This document shows, piece by piece, positions 39,189-50,179 of a stretch of DNA of 64,000 nucleotides (positions are counted from its first letter, which is position 1; every line of letters starts with the position of its first letter). The notes beneath the pieces are model-generated. The model did no database searches. It saw only the letters and a list, made by a program, of their open reading frames with translations, and was not told where the DNA came from. Origin of the DNA: Psococerastis gibbosa (Eukaryota; Arthropoda; Insecta; Psocodea; Psocidae). The DNA lies in NCBI GenBank assembly GCA_963971405.1, contig OZ020485.1, positions 31,515,921 through 31,579,920 on the forward strand. Direction: 5' to 3'. A program made the translations under genes and the position numbers.

Positions 39189-39520
39189 TTAAGAGCACCC
39201 CATTTTTAAATACTTTGGCTCATTTAAGTTGTAGAAGAATACTTCGTGCATCATGCAATCGGGTATTTTCACTTTTCGGGTATGCAGTTATTCCAGAAAT
39301 CATAGATTATGTGAAATTTTAGACCCCTCTGGTTTTTATGAAAGAACTAAGGTACCAAAAGTTCACTATTTTCTATTATATGATGCATGAAGTAGTCTTC
39401 TACAACTTACATGAGCCAAACCTTTAATAACTTGCTTTGTTAATTATATAAAAAAATGAAAAGTCAATAAACACAACAAATTTTTGGGGTGCTAATTTTT
39501 TACGTACCATGTCCTCTTAA
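39189..39520. mobile_element. Inverted-repeat element with TTAA ends, copy B
   Basis: Begins TTAAGAG and ends TACGTACCATGTCCTCTTAA. It matches copy A (9150-9518) through GAATACTTCGTGCA, GGTTTTTATGAAAGAACTAA, GGTACCAAA, TATATGATGCATG and AATAACTTGCTTTGTTAA. B keeps the right-arm block AGTAGTCTTCTACAACTTAC that A lacks. It lacks the left TACGTAGAAAATT and AGCAAGTTATT blocks that A keeps. Together they imply a longer palindromic ancestor. Confidence 0.65.
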
Positions 39521-39930
39521 TAGCGTAACATCGTAATACAAAGAGCTCTAAAGCTTTTGAAAACATAAAGTCTCGTCAAACAAATCCCTTCACTGCTGTA
39601 AAACGCAGCAGGTACGTTACAAAACCACATGGAAAACCTCAGCAGACGTTATAACAAACGTTTTGACGAAATTATTTTTAAATTGTTTTCACTTCAGTGC
39701 TCCCTATTTTGTAATAATTGCTCAGACTGCAATTTTTCATTTGCCGCGCTGCTGTCAGCGGAACAAAATTAAAAAAATGCCATGTTGCAGTAATGGAAAG
39801 AAAACTGGTTCCTCTACGCGTTTTACAATTTAATCTGAAACATTCTTAAATGCAAAAAGAGTAAGCCTACGGGAAAGCTGCAGGGTTGAACAATCAAGTA
39901 ATTAAATGTAAACCATAAATTGGTATTTTT
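39521..39930. other. No recognisable gene
   Basis: AT-rich spacer with nothing identified. Confidence 0.45.
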
Positions 39931-40658
39931 GCTTTCCAATTTATACGTAGTATAAGGAAAGCTTTGTGATTTCAACGGATTTACACGTTTTGAGGTCCCA
40001 GGAACCCAAAAAAGTGGTTTTTACGAAATGTCTGTCTGTCGCTGTCGCTCTCTCTGTCGCTTTGTCTGTCTGTGCGTCGATTTCCGGGCAAATTACTCGG
40101 TTGATTTTGATGAAATTCGGCATGTAGGTTCACAAAAATCATACCTCAGGATCTTTTTTTTATTTTGGGCTATCTCAATTTGTAGGGGTTTTATATTCAA
40201 AAAACTCCAAAAAAGCGTCAAAATTTTTTTTTTATCCAAAACGGCTCCAACGATTTCTTTTAAATTCACATATATTGTAATCGTTATTATTGTTGAAAAC
40301 ATGCGGGGGGTCGCTTGCCCCTGGATAGTTTGCTTCTGAGGGTAAAAAAAATAAAAATAACTAAATTTTAATGAAAAATGACTAATAATAATTTTTCTGT
40401 GAAACCTTTCCATCGACGATTTCTACCTTCAGGCATATTTCAGGTGTTAAATTGAGTAACGAAACCGGACAGATTGCTTTATTGCTTTACTTTCCCAAAG
40501 AACTATTTGGTTTTGTGCAAAAAAATGTTTTTGAAAAAATGATGGACAATTCACGGGCAAAATGCATTGCGTGCCCTGCCATTATTGCTGTGTGGTAATT
40601 TGTTGGTCTGACCTATCTGGAATTTACCTCACCTCCTGTGACGTCAGGTGGACAACCC
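39931..40658 (-). mobile_element. Element D, copy 3, reverse and truncated at both ends
   Basis: Reverse complement of the D family from GGACAACC/CACCTGACGTCA (40639-40658) to GCTTTCC (39931). The AAGAACCGGTCC start and the AATTGTTCT end are both absent. The G run is lost and the (GACA)n block is replaced by a GTCTGTCGCTGTCGCTCTC variant (about 40030-40070). Confidence 0.7.
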
Positions 40659-41743
40659 AACAAAACAAAACACATTTGACGTTCAATTGTAATTTTTATC
40701 ACAAACTTTTTATTAAATGTATTTCTTTATTTTGTAAAAATTAAATAACCAGGTTAGGTTAGGTATTAATAAATATTTAACAGTAATAATTTAATAATAT
40801 TTAGTGTTAATAATTATATTAAATACAAATATTTTGATTGATATCAAGAAATAATACATACGGATAGAACTAAAACACAGATACAAAACGGCGGATTTTG
40901 TGAACTTTTTCTGTGAAATGCGCGCGCATCCTCAAAATTCACTCTCGATCGTAAAGAAGTATAACTTCAAAAATGTCAACATCGCATGACCTGAAAGGTC
41001 AATTAAAAATTCACCTATGGTCTGTGTCATGAGACGACAACATTGTTTTTTCTTTCCAAGGAAATATAAAAATCAGGGAATTATAGAGACCCAGTGGGCG
41101 TTCTCGTTACGAATTTAGGTTGCAGCTCCGTGAGCTTAAACGGGGCAACCTTCATAAATTGCTAAGTCGGACACCCCAGTGAGATTGCTGGCAACCGGAA
41201 GGGTTTCCAACGTTTAGATCCTGAGCTTCCGCAAACTAAATTTATTGCTAGACAAGGTAAGACTACTGCAACTCGTCCGATATTTTCAGCTGAGGCTAGT
41301 TTTAAAAAATAACATTAATTTTTCCTTGCTATATGCACATTCCAAAGCAGCAGCCTTGCAAAACATTTCTATCTAAATACTAATACTATTTGTAATATTT
41401 TATTTTAAAAAAAGCAAACAATGTTTTGAAAAAAATAATAGATATTGGCATATTGTTCTATTCACAAACCAACCCAGCGGAGTTAGGATAGCACTAACTA
41501 GTAATATCATGCTGTCAAAATATCATATAGGACGGCTGAGGTCCGCCTACGTAACATGCTTCCGTTGCATTACCCGAAAATTTAGCAAGTGTGTGACTCA
41601 AACCAAAGCCTTTCGGATGAAAGGAGCATCTAATTTCTAATTTTAAATATAATATAGGCTAGGATTTATTCGAACCGCCCCATGCTTGTGTGTGTGAGTG
41701 AGTATTTATTTAGTTTTAAGGTAATTGCAATTCGATTTAAATG
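40659..41743. other. No recognisable gene; short TTAGG-type block
   Basis: AGGTTAGGTTAGGT at 40751-40764 is two to three units of the insect telomere-type repeat. Otherwise AT-rich DNA with nothing identified. Confidence 0.45.
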
Positions 41744-41751
41744 CTACTGTA

Positions 41752-42607
41752 AAGAACCGGTCCGAGTTTACTCGAACATGCTTTCTTTTATCAAAATTAG
41801 TAGATAGAGAAAATGAGTAATTACAAGGTAAATAATTTTCCTATGGTTAAATTTCCGATATCTCGGGGGGGCGGGTTGTCCACCTGACGTCACTGGAGGT
41901 GAGGTAAATTCTAGATAGGTCAGACCAACACATTATCACACAGCAATAATGGCAGAACACGTAATGCATTTGAGCGTGAATTTTCTATCATTTTTTCAAA
42001 AAAACATTTTTTTTTACAAAACCAAATACTTTTCTGGGAAAGCAACCTGTCCGGTTTCGTTACTTAATTTAACACCTAAAACATACCTGAAGGTAGAAAA
42101 CATCGATAGAAAGGTTTCGCAGAAAAATTATTTTTTAGTCATTTTTCATTAAATTTTAGTTATTTTTATTTTTTTACCCCCAGAAGCAACCTATCAAGGG
42201 GCAAGCGACCCCCCGCATTTCGTTAACATTAATAACGACTACAGTATATGTGAATTTTAAAGAAATCGTTTTTGAGAAATAATTTTTTTAGACGTTTTTT
42301 TTTTATTTTTTTGAGAATAAAACCCCCCCAAATTAAGTTAGCCCAAAATAAAATAAAAATGGTTCCGAGGTATGATTTTTGTGAACCTACATGCCGAATT
42401 TCATCGAAATCGACCGAGTAGTTTGCCCGGAAATCGACGCACAGACATACAGAACGACAGGCAGACAGACAGACATTTCGTAAAAACCACTTTTTTGGGT
42501 TCCTGGGACCTTAAAACGTGTAAATCCGTTGAAATCTCGGAATCGAAAATTTCGACCGTCACAAAGCTTTCCTTATACCACGTATAAATTGGAAAGCAAT
42601 AATTGTT
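41752..42607 (+). mobile_element. Element D, copy 4, with direct flanking repeat
   Basis: Full-length copy starting AAGAACCGGTCCGAGTTTAC and ending GCAATAATTGTT. CTACTGT lies on both sides (41744-41750 and 42608-42614), a possible 7-bp target duplication, although the exact element edge is uncertain by one or two bases. The G run is interrupted (GGGGGGGCGGG), the C run is shorter than in copies 1 and 2, and a (CAGA)-type block is at about 42440-42475. Confidence 0.75.
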
Positions 42608-42627
42608 CTACTGTGTTTGTTGTTGAC

Positions 42628-42720
42628 CCCTAGTTGAGTGTAAGTTAGGGCCTTATGGTCTAATGGCCCTAACTCCGCTAGGGTGGTCTCAGCTAAAAAT
42701 AAAGTCATTATTTATATATT
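42628..42720 (+). mobile_element. SINE 3' fragment
   Basis: CCCTAGTTGAGTGTAAG, GGCCCTAACTCCGCTAGG.TGG and the AAAGTCATTATTTATATATT tail match the 3' half of the SINE at 11285. It starts 14 bases downstream of the flanking repeat of element D copy 4. Confidence 0.6.
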
Positions 42721-45700
42721 TACGAAAGTCTTGAAAAAAGGGGCGCAGTATTTAATATTAAAAATATCACAATTCATTCACTTGAGAATGGCAATTTGTC
42801 GAAACCGGTCGTCATGATTTTTAAATGTTTTTGTGTAATATTTTATAAAGTCAACTTTTATTATAATGATCACAAATCATCACTAGTTCATTTACAAGCA
42901 CCTTCAAAATTATCAACAATGTTCCAGTCGGTTCCAGTCGTCGGTAGGTAATACTGCACAGCACGGATAGACTACTTATCAGACAAAGATGGGACTAGAC
43001 CTGAAGGAGGTTCCCCTCATCGCTTGAAAAGCACGGTCATCTACCAAATCAAAGGTACAATTCTAAGTAACTACAGTACATACAAGAAGGGAAATTAATT
43101 TTTTTTTTCTCCAAAAAGCTGTTACCTAATTTCATGGTGATAATAAGAAAAACTCGTTGAAGGATTGAAAAGTTTTTTTGAGAAATGGCTGACTTGCAAA
43201 GTTTATTATTGCTCTTAAGTAACTTACAGCTACAACGCACGTTCAAGTGGAACATAACTCGGGAAACTTTGCAGATTGCAGAGCATAGTAACTTGGTCCT
43301 TACCTGTAACAAACGAAATTTTATGTAGTAGCTTAACGTGGCGTTAGCAATTTTAAACCTGCCAAGTTTTGATTGGCAGTTTGGTGGTGTTAATAAGATT
43401 ATTTTAATTTTATAAAGACTTCATGGGGAAATGTTGAAAGTTTTTAACTTTATTTTATTGCAAGAAAATGTACTTTATTGGTAATTAATGCTGAAAACTG
43501 TGTAATTAGGGTAAATATCAGAAGATTTGTTGGGATCAGTTGAGAATGGATACGAATCTTTCCTTTTTTCGTGCACCCCCCTGAGACTTCTTACCTCTTA
43601 TTTTATATGCTTCAGTTTGTTACAATTAGTTACGTACTGTAATAGAATTTCGACCCTTTAGCTGAAGCCTGAAGTTAGGAGAAAAATCTTATACCATATT
43701 CATTTTTTCTACATAAATTGTTAATCAAATATTACAGTACCAATACACATCACGGGGATATCGCATCTTAAGGTGCCCCTCTGAACCACCAGTGCCAACA
43801 ATTGTGTATCAAAACTGTAATATATACAGGTAGATTTAGTTATCTTTGCAGATTACGTTTCATTACAATTTTTAATGTATCTTGATAACAACTACCCTAA
43901 GACAACGGCCATGGGCTGTTTCTACAGCTGGCTAAAACAATGCCAATTGCAACTAAATTAAATAAAACAGTGTCTGTTACAAAATGAAATCGTCATAAGT
44001 TAAATGTGGGGACGGACAAAGACAGTTTGCCATGAAGAATTTTATTTTTGTAAATATCTCATGCTTTACATCAAGACTCCATTGCAAAAAGCAATCAGAA
44101 CATTAAAAATGCAATGGGAACAAGCATGACAACGATGCTATCGCAAAACAAAGGTATCCCAAGAGAGTACAATAATTTATTCAAAAGTCAGGTAGAGAAC
44201 CAGGCAAGCAATAAAACTAAAAAGTAGTCAAGTTGTCGCATATATTAACAATGAAATACCTTAAAGAAAAAAAACGCCACTAGAAGGTTTGTTTACGAGA
44301 GAATAATACTGCAAATAAATAAATAAATTCATTGAATTGTTCGTATGCAAATAATCTTTTAGAAAAAATACTAAATTACAAACAAAAGAAAGCTACTAAA
44401 ATGAACCAAAATCACATTTATTGCCAATACTTCAGCCTTTTTAACATAGTCCTTTGTCGAGGCTAAAAAAATGCTACGAAGATAATACGTCAATTATTGG
44501 TTTTATTACTTTTTCGTTAACGTTTCGGTCTCATTCAAAAACAATTTTACAATACATACCAAGACACAAATTAATATGGGGCTTATATTAGGCTATATGT
44601 GTCTATTATTTGTTTGAGCGTTAGCAAAAAAAAAAAAAAACGTCGTGTTTTTTATTGATCTAGACACAAAACCTCGACTCTCACAAATATATATACAAAT
44701 ATATAAAAACTGTCCACTTATAAAAGAAAGACACGCACTGGAGATGGGGGAAAAATACCGTCAACCAGCCTGACTCAACATTAGAAGCCACTATTTTTCT
44801 GCATTTGGAATTTTAATTAAAGTTTTAAATAGCGGCTTTAGTTGCGGAGAAAGAAGAGAAGGGGGGGGGGGAATGGGCAAACGGGTCTTAGTGCAGCGGG
44901 CGGGAGCGAACTAAAATTCCTTATCCGAGCCTTATCTAAAACTAAGACTCCTTACTGCTCCTTAATTACATCTCTGTGGCGTTCAAATTTCTCGCCCCCA
45001 GAAAACCACTAACATTTAGATGCGGTTTTAGTCCCTATGTCTTTAATTAAGAAAAGGAATTTACTGAGCTAAGGTCAAGTTATTAGCGCATATTAAAGTT
45101 TCCAAGAATTTGAAGAAGATAAATTAAAATTAAAATAGTAAATTACCATTATCCTAATTGTTTTGAAAGCGTACCGTTATGATGTAGTATTTCAGGCACT
45201 TTGATCTCCATCCATCCAAACCAGTACAGCATTCAAACAAACAAAATAAATGTTGGTTGTTTTTTGTACTGAAAAGCTGGGGAGCATTGCAATCAGATAA
45301 TAGAAAAGCAAGTAAGGACCGTTACGGAAGTACACAAGGTGAAAGGTCGCATCGCCAGGATAAAAAAAATGACAGTTTTAAGATTTTGTGGAAAATTACA
45401 TTCCTTATCTCAAATCAAACAACTTTCCAAAGAAGAATATTCCTTTCTTTCATGCTTTTTATTAAATTACAGGACAAATAACCAGTGCCATCATGCATTT
45501 AAGGGTAGGCCAAGGTTAACAAAATTAAATTTTCCTTGATACAATTCATATTTCATGTCTCTAAAATGTGCCTATAAGTAGTCCAAATGAATCTAATTAT
45601 TTTAAGATGACTATCTGGTTGGTTGCTTTTTAATTCTCCAAAATTCTGAGTACATTATTGTAGAGTAGACTAGTTTTTACCTTCAAAATAGCATCTCAAA

Positions 45701-45815
45701 ATTGGAGAGCAGTTATTACATTACATTATTACTTAAATTATTAAATCTCCCTACACCTGCTCGGCCAGCCGAAAGTGATTATTGCTTTCTGGGTTGGGAA
45801 TACATACATATTTGT
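42721..45815. other. No recognisable gene
   Basis: A GAATGGCAATTTGTCGAAAC phrase with CCGGTCGT (42785-42815) resembles Penelope-type terminal sequence but is weak. An 11-base G run is at 44861-44871. Overlapping frames near 45257-45539 show no motif I recognise. Confidence 0.4.
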
Positions 45816-45818
45816 TAA

Positions 45819-45960
45819 GGCGGGGTTTCCACATACATCAATGGTCAATGGTAAATATGGTTTTGACGTGGTAACAGACATTTTTAGTATGTCTTTAATG
45901 TCTGCTAAAACGTCAATACCACATTTACCATTGACCATTGACGTATGTGGAAACCCCGCC
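45819..45960. mobile_element. Palindromic element P3 (variable-arm family)
   Basis: A 142-bp hairpin with TAA just outside both ends (45816-45818 and 45961-45963). Terminus GGCGGGGTTTCCAC (45819-45832) and its inverse (45947-45960). Private segment 45833-45863 on the left and its near-exact inverse 45916-45946 on the right (31 bp each), containing a doubled CAATGGT. Core TGACGTGGTAACAGACAT from 45864, with the centre about 45880-45900. The core resembles that of the elements at 49032, 53713 and 59615; the private segment does not. Confidence 0.8.
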
Positions 45961-45963
45961 TAA

Positions 45964-47645
45964 GATATTAATAATAATAAAGTAAAACAGAACAGCAAGC
46001 CAGAAAATTTGCCTTCATTTTTGAAAATAAAGACAATTTCGTTTTTTCTTTTTTCTTTCAGGTCATAGAGCTGCCACAAAATATGATAATTACTAATTTA
46101 CTAGTAGATATTAAGATTTACCAATTCAGCAAAAGCGTATTCCAAGAAACCACTTTCCCGTCTAGCGATTGAAAAAAGGTGCAAAATTAGGAAAATCCTC
46201 AAGAAAAATCAAAGTTGAGCAACTGGTCATTAATCTTGGAAAAGGTTTCAGAAAAACACGTCAAACCGCAAGCTAAGCAGGTTCGTACCAGAATCCACTA
46301 TTTCTTTTGTGGTCGGCAGGTGAGGTCGTTTCCAATCGAAAAAACAAAAGACAAAGTGATGTATGAAAAGTCTGGTAAATGAATCGGAAAAGATCATGGA
46401 ATCACTAGCGATAAATTACCCGAGATAAAGGTGGAAACGCAAAGGCAAACGTTAAATTTTTTGTTGTGGAAATGATGAACTTGGATGAGGAAGGAAAGAA
46501 GATTTTGGAAATGGTGAAAACTGAGAATTTCAGAGCCTCGTTAAAAGGATTTCAAATTAAACAACTTTCGACAACGATATCCATAACTGATTTGTCTTCA
46601 GTTACAATACTTTCAAGGGGAACTGCTCACAATCTCGGCTTTCGGATTCTGACCATAAATAAATAATGACTTTTTGTGCTTTTACTAGCCCATGTCGCAT
46701 TTCCGATATATTTTTGTAGTTAACTATTGTCTAATAAGTAGATGCTTTTTGTCTCCTCCATATGCGAGTATAGTAACTTTCATAAGAGCATTGAAAATCT
46801 ATCTCAGAAGTGGGAACAAAAAACTGCAAGTTACATACTGTAGTAGTAGCATCGTAGCGTGTTAAGATTTTACACGTTAGCAAATTTCATACATGGGAGA
46901 CGTCATTAATTTCTGTCTTAAGTTATCCCACCTATATTATTTCAATAAGGTCACTGGGCGGTTTAGTACCGAAAATAAGGTTCTGCGTGCAGATAACTAC
47001 ATTTTTTTCATGTAAGAAAAATTAAAAGCGATTGCCAAATTATCAGAACATAGGTCTTTATTTTACAAAGTGGTTGATGTACCTACGGCAAAATTAATAT
47101 TAAGTGGAAAATGTATCCAATTATGTAAACTCTCTTTCGTAGAGGACAAATCCCTCTTCCATCGTTTTTGTTTACATAGAAAAACTGAATAAAGCCCAGA
47201 AAAGTTATTTCCGATAAACGAGTAATCTACTACGAGTTTTCATATAATTTGTCAATCGTATCTCCTCATCAACTACTTTCTTCCCCAAGTTTCCAATGAA
47301 AGGAAATCTCAAAAGCAACAGCACAGCAAAGTTTGGAAATGATTTTACGGCTTTCCAACAAATGCGGAGCTTTTATCGATTCCCACAAAAAATAATATCA
47401 AGCAAATTTAAGTTCACAGTGATTAGAGAGAGTTTCTGAGGTCCGTTGAAATTAAGAAAAATAGAACGGTACCTAAATTGAATGAACATAATATTACAGA
47501 TTAGATAAACACAAAAACTAATGATTAAACATATTGAAGGCTCCGTTCGAATACAGCCCACTAGCGATCATTGCCATAGGGATACCATCTTGATAATTCG
47601 CCTGATTCTGATTGTCTGATTCTGTAACAATGAAACCAATACTGT
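45964..47645. other. No recognisable gene
   Basis: AT-rich spacer with nothing identified. Confidence 0.45.
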
Positions 47646-47750
47646 GTATTAACAAGTAGGATAAAATGTCAGGATAACTAATTATTGGACTATCGCGAAT
47701 TATAGGCTGATAATTATTTATCCTGAAAGTTTAACTTACTTGTTAGTACA
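47646..47750. repeat. Diverged inverted repeat of about 43 bp arms
   Basis: The left arm (TATTAACAAGTAGGATAAAA, then TGTCAGGATAACTAATTATTGG) pairs with the right arm (CTGATAATTATTTATCCTGA, then AAGTTTAACTTACTTGTTAGTACA) at roughly three positions in four. It could be an old small MITE. No related copy is seen here. Confidence 0.45.
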
Positions 47751-48934
47751 TAGTAGGATAGTGTAGAACCCACAATTCTTATTTATCACAAGGGCAACGG
47801 ACAAAAATTAAATAATTTCTATCGAAAATCTTGTTTTTCACTAATAATTCAGAAACTACTTAAGTTGATAACGGAAACCAGATATTTTCTTGAAGCTTAT
47901 ACACAAACAATGTTTAGCATGCCAAAACCCATGGTAGTTTACGAGAAAGAAGACTTTGAAAATTAAAAATGACATTTTCGCTTATCAATTTAATGAAACT
48001 TTATCGAAACGCAAAAATAACAGCATGAATGACCATACATTACGTGACAGAATGCAAAAATTACATGTTGTTCGGAGTATTGGTTGTCGAGGCATAAACT
48101 TAAAACAATTTTCAACTTCGATATCTCGAAAACTATTCACATTTCAACAATAGCTTTTTGTATGTTTATAAACACAAAACTAAAGAAATTCCATAAAAAA
48201 TATGAAACTCTCATCATACCATAAGAATAAAAATAAAATTCCAAGATGGCGGCAAAATTGTTGACTATATCGAAAATGTATTATTTTCGGACAAAATACC
48301 TACTATCAGTTAGCTTTTTCCGTATATGGTCTTTTGTCCACTCGTTATGATAGCTGAGAAAAACATATGATGCGTCCTTGCTGGACTTATTTTATTTTTA
48401 TTGGCCAGTATGGTAATTGACTGTTCTTGGAGAAGATGAGGGAAGCCATGACTAAATTTATGGTCGTCAATCCCGCAGTTACTCAAGAAACTTCCAAATT
48501 TGAATAAAATTACTCTTGCCCCACAGAATTTACATTCTGAGGAATTCGGGAAACGACACCCACCTCACCCCCAAAACACCCGGACTGAGTCAGCGTTATG
48601 AAAACAATATTTTTTCTCAAAAGGTTTCTTTCTTGAAACTGGGGTTTGACAGTCATGCTTAATAAAATGATAAGTGCTACCATATTTTCCAACAGGAAAG
48701 ATTTACTACTCACCACATTTCATTTCTGAATTCACCCATTTAATTTTTTTCTTTTTGAAATGAAATGGAAAACAAAATTTAAACACTAAGACACAGCTAT
48801 TTGTTGTGTATCACGTAAATACCAAGACATCGCAGATTGTGTGAAGAGCATCCGCTGGTCCACGAAACAGCATTTAATAAAACTGGAAAAATCCTTCAAT
48901 TTGGCAGAAAATTGTAGATAGCTACAAGGCATAA
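47751..48934. other. No recognisable gene
   Basis: AT-rich spacer with nothing identified. Confidence 0.45.
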
Positions 48935-49028
48935 AAACATACGTATGGAGATTTTTATTATACGCGTGTCAAACCTGGACTATGGCAGATAAGGAAATGA
49001 AGAGGCCAGAAGCGTTTGAAATGAGGTC
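48935..49028 (+). pseudogene. LINE reverse-transcriptase fragment, upstream of an inserted element
   Basis: The frame reads KTYVWRFLLYACQTWTMADK then EMKRPEAFEM. This follows the pattern (K)CYVWSVLLYGCETWTMxxKDxxRxEAFEMW found after the YxDD core in many arthropod LINEs. It breaks off where palindromic element P5 begins. The downstream part of the same relic resumes at 49391. Confidence 0.75.
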
Positions 49029-49031
49029 TTA

Positions 49032-49390
49032 GGCGGGTTTCCACCGACCTCTCATTGCAGAATGCACTTACGTTGACGTGGTAGCAGACACTCAAGACTT
49101 AGGCGGGGTTTCCAACGACTGCACCGAATGCACATGACATTGACGGAAATTTTTGTTTTACCCTATGCCATAGTTAAAATTGATCAATGATCATAGAGTA
49201 AAATCACAAACAAACAAACTAAAATTAAAAAATGGCGTCAAGGGATATGTTAAGTACAAACATTTTAATAGATTTAAATAAAAAGAAAAATTCAATGTCA
49301 TTTGCATTCTGCAATGAGAGGTCGGTGGAAACCCCGCCTAAGTCTTGAATGTCTGCTACCACGTCAATGTCTATGCATTCTGCAATGCAT
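49032..49390. mobile_element. Palindromic element P5 (variable-arm family), with a nested element
   Basis: Outer terminus GGCGGGTTTCCAC (49032-49044) after TTA. Private segment 49045-49073 (29 bp), then TGACGTGGTAGCAGACA from 49074. After the nested element (49102-49338) the right half runs GTCTTGAATGTCTGCTACCA, CGTCA and about 23 bp of private segment, ending at GCATTCTGCAATG. The last 20 or so bases of the right terminus are missing. It lies inside a LINE relic. Confidence 0.75.
49102..49338. mobile_element. Inner element at the centre of P5
   Basis: Ends GGCGGGGTTTCCAACGAC on the left and the inverse of GGCGGGGTTTCCACCGACC on the right, inside TTA (49099-49101) and TAA (49339-49341). The interior shares TTAAAATTGATCAATGATCA, AGTAAAATCAC and AACTAAAATTAAAAAATGGC with the element at 12775. 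The right arm (TCTCATTGCAGAATGCA when read inward) matches the private segment of the outer element, so inner and outer arms are related here. Confidence 0.7.
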
Positions 49391-49640
49391 ATAAAAAGTA
49401 GAAGAGCGAAATGGCTAGGTCATTTGTTAAGACACGCAAATCTGGTAAACACCATCATTGTGGGCACAGTGGAAGGAACCAACTGAAGAGGGTGGCTAAA
49501 GAAAGAATCCAATTGAAGGAGGACGGAGATGCTCGAACGTACCAAGAGTTCAAGAAGAAGGAGCAGGACCGAGGGAGCAGGAGTGTGATATGTAGAGAGC
49601 TGCTGCCAAACAATCGTAGAGATTGTGACCTCAGAAGAAG
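49391..49640 (+). pseudogene. LINE reverse-transcriptase fragment, downstream of the inserted element
   Basis: The frame reads SRRAKWLGHLLRHANLVNTI, then VGTVEG and a stop, the WxGHxxRHxxxxxTIxEGxxEG segment of LINE C-termini. A neighbouring frame continues with QLKEDGDARTYQEFKKKEQD, matching the following tail. So a frameshift and stops separate the parts. It is the continuation of the relic at 48935. Confidence 0.75.
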
Positions 49641-49992
49641 ACCAGCCATTTGGGTATTGTATAACGGAAATGCGGCACTCTAGGTTTAGTCGACGAGCCC
49701 AAATAAATTTGCATTGCCCTGATTACATTATATTATATTAATGAGCGTAACAACGACAAGGGTTGCATGGGCAGCTCAGCACCTCAACGGCTCAATAAAC
49801 TGAATACTGTACTGTACACCCCGGACACAGTTCTTGTAATACCAATTATATGCGTCTCTTACACAGGATAAATGCAAATTAAGAATATGGTATGCATCTC
49901 TTATACAGTATAACCGTATCTAACTGTATTTGAAAGGTAGTAGTAGTATGGTTGGACACAGTCCCAGGCCACGGTGCGGGTCCATACCTGAT
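49641..49992. other. No recognisable gene
   Basis: Spacer with nothing identified. Confidence 0.4.
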
Positions 49993-50179
49993 GACCTCCT
50001 GATTATAGTGGATTCCGAACCACTTGGGAAACACAGTGAAGTCACACGATTAGTTCGGAGGTGACCAGGACAAGTCCTACCATGTTTCCCTACCGGCACT
50101 ATGCACACGACCAAGTTATCTGCATCTTTGAACCTGCTCTGGTCCGCTGGATTCAACTTGGTAAGGCGGCCGGCTACAT
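49993..50179. repeat. Unclassified dispersed repeat, copy 2
   Basis: Shorter partner of 15888-16115, sharing GACCTCCTGATTATAGTGGA, CCGAACCACTTGGG, TCGGAGGTGACCAGGAC, CCATGTTTCCCT and GGTAAGGC. It lacks about 40 bp present in copy 1. A frame of 78 codons on the minus strand spans it but is not recognisable. Confidence 0.6.
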
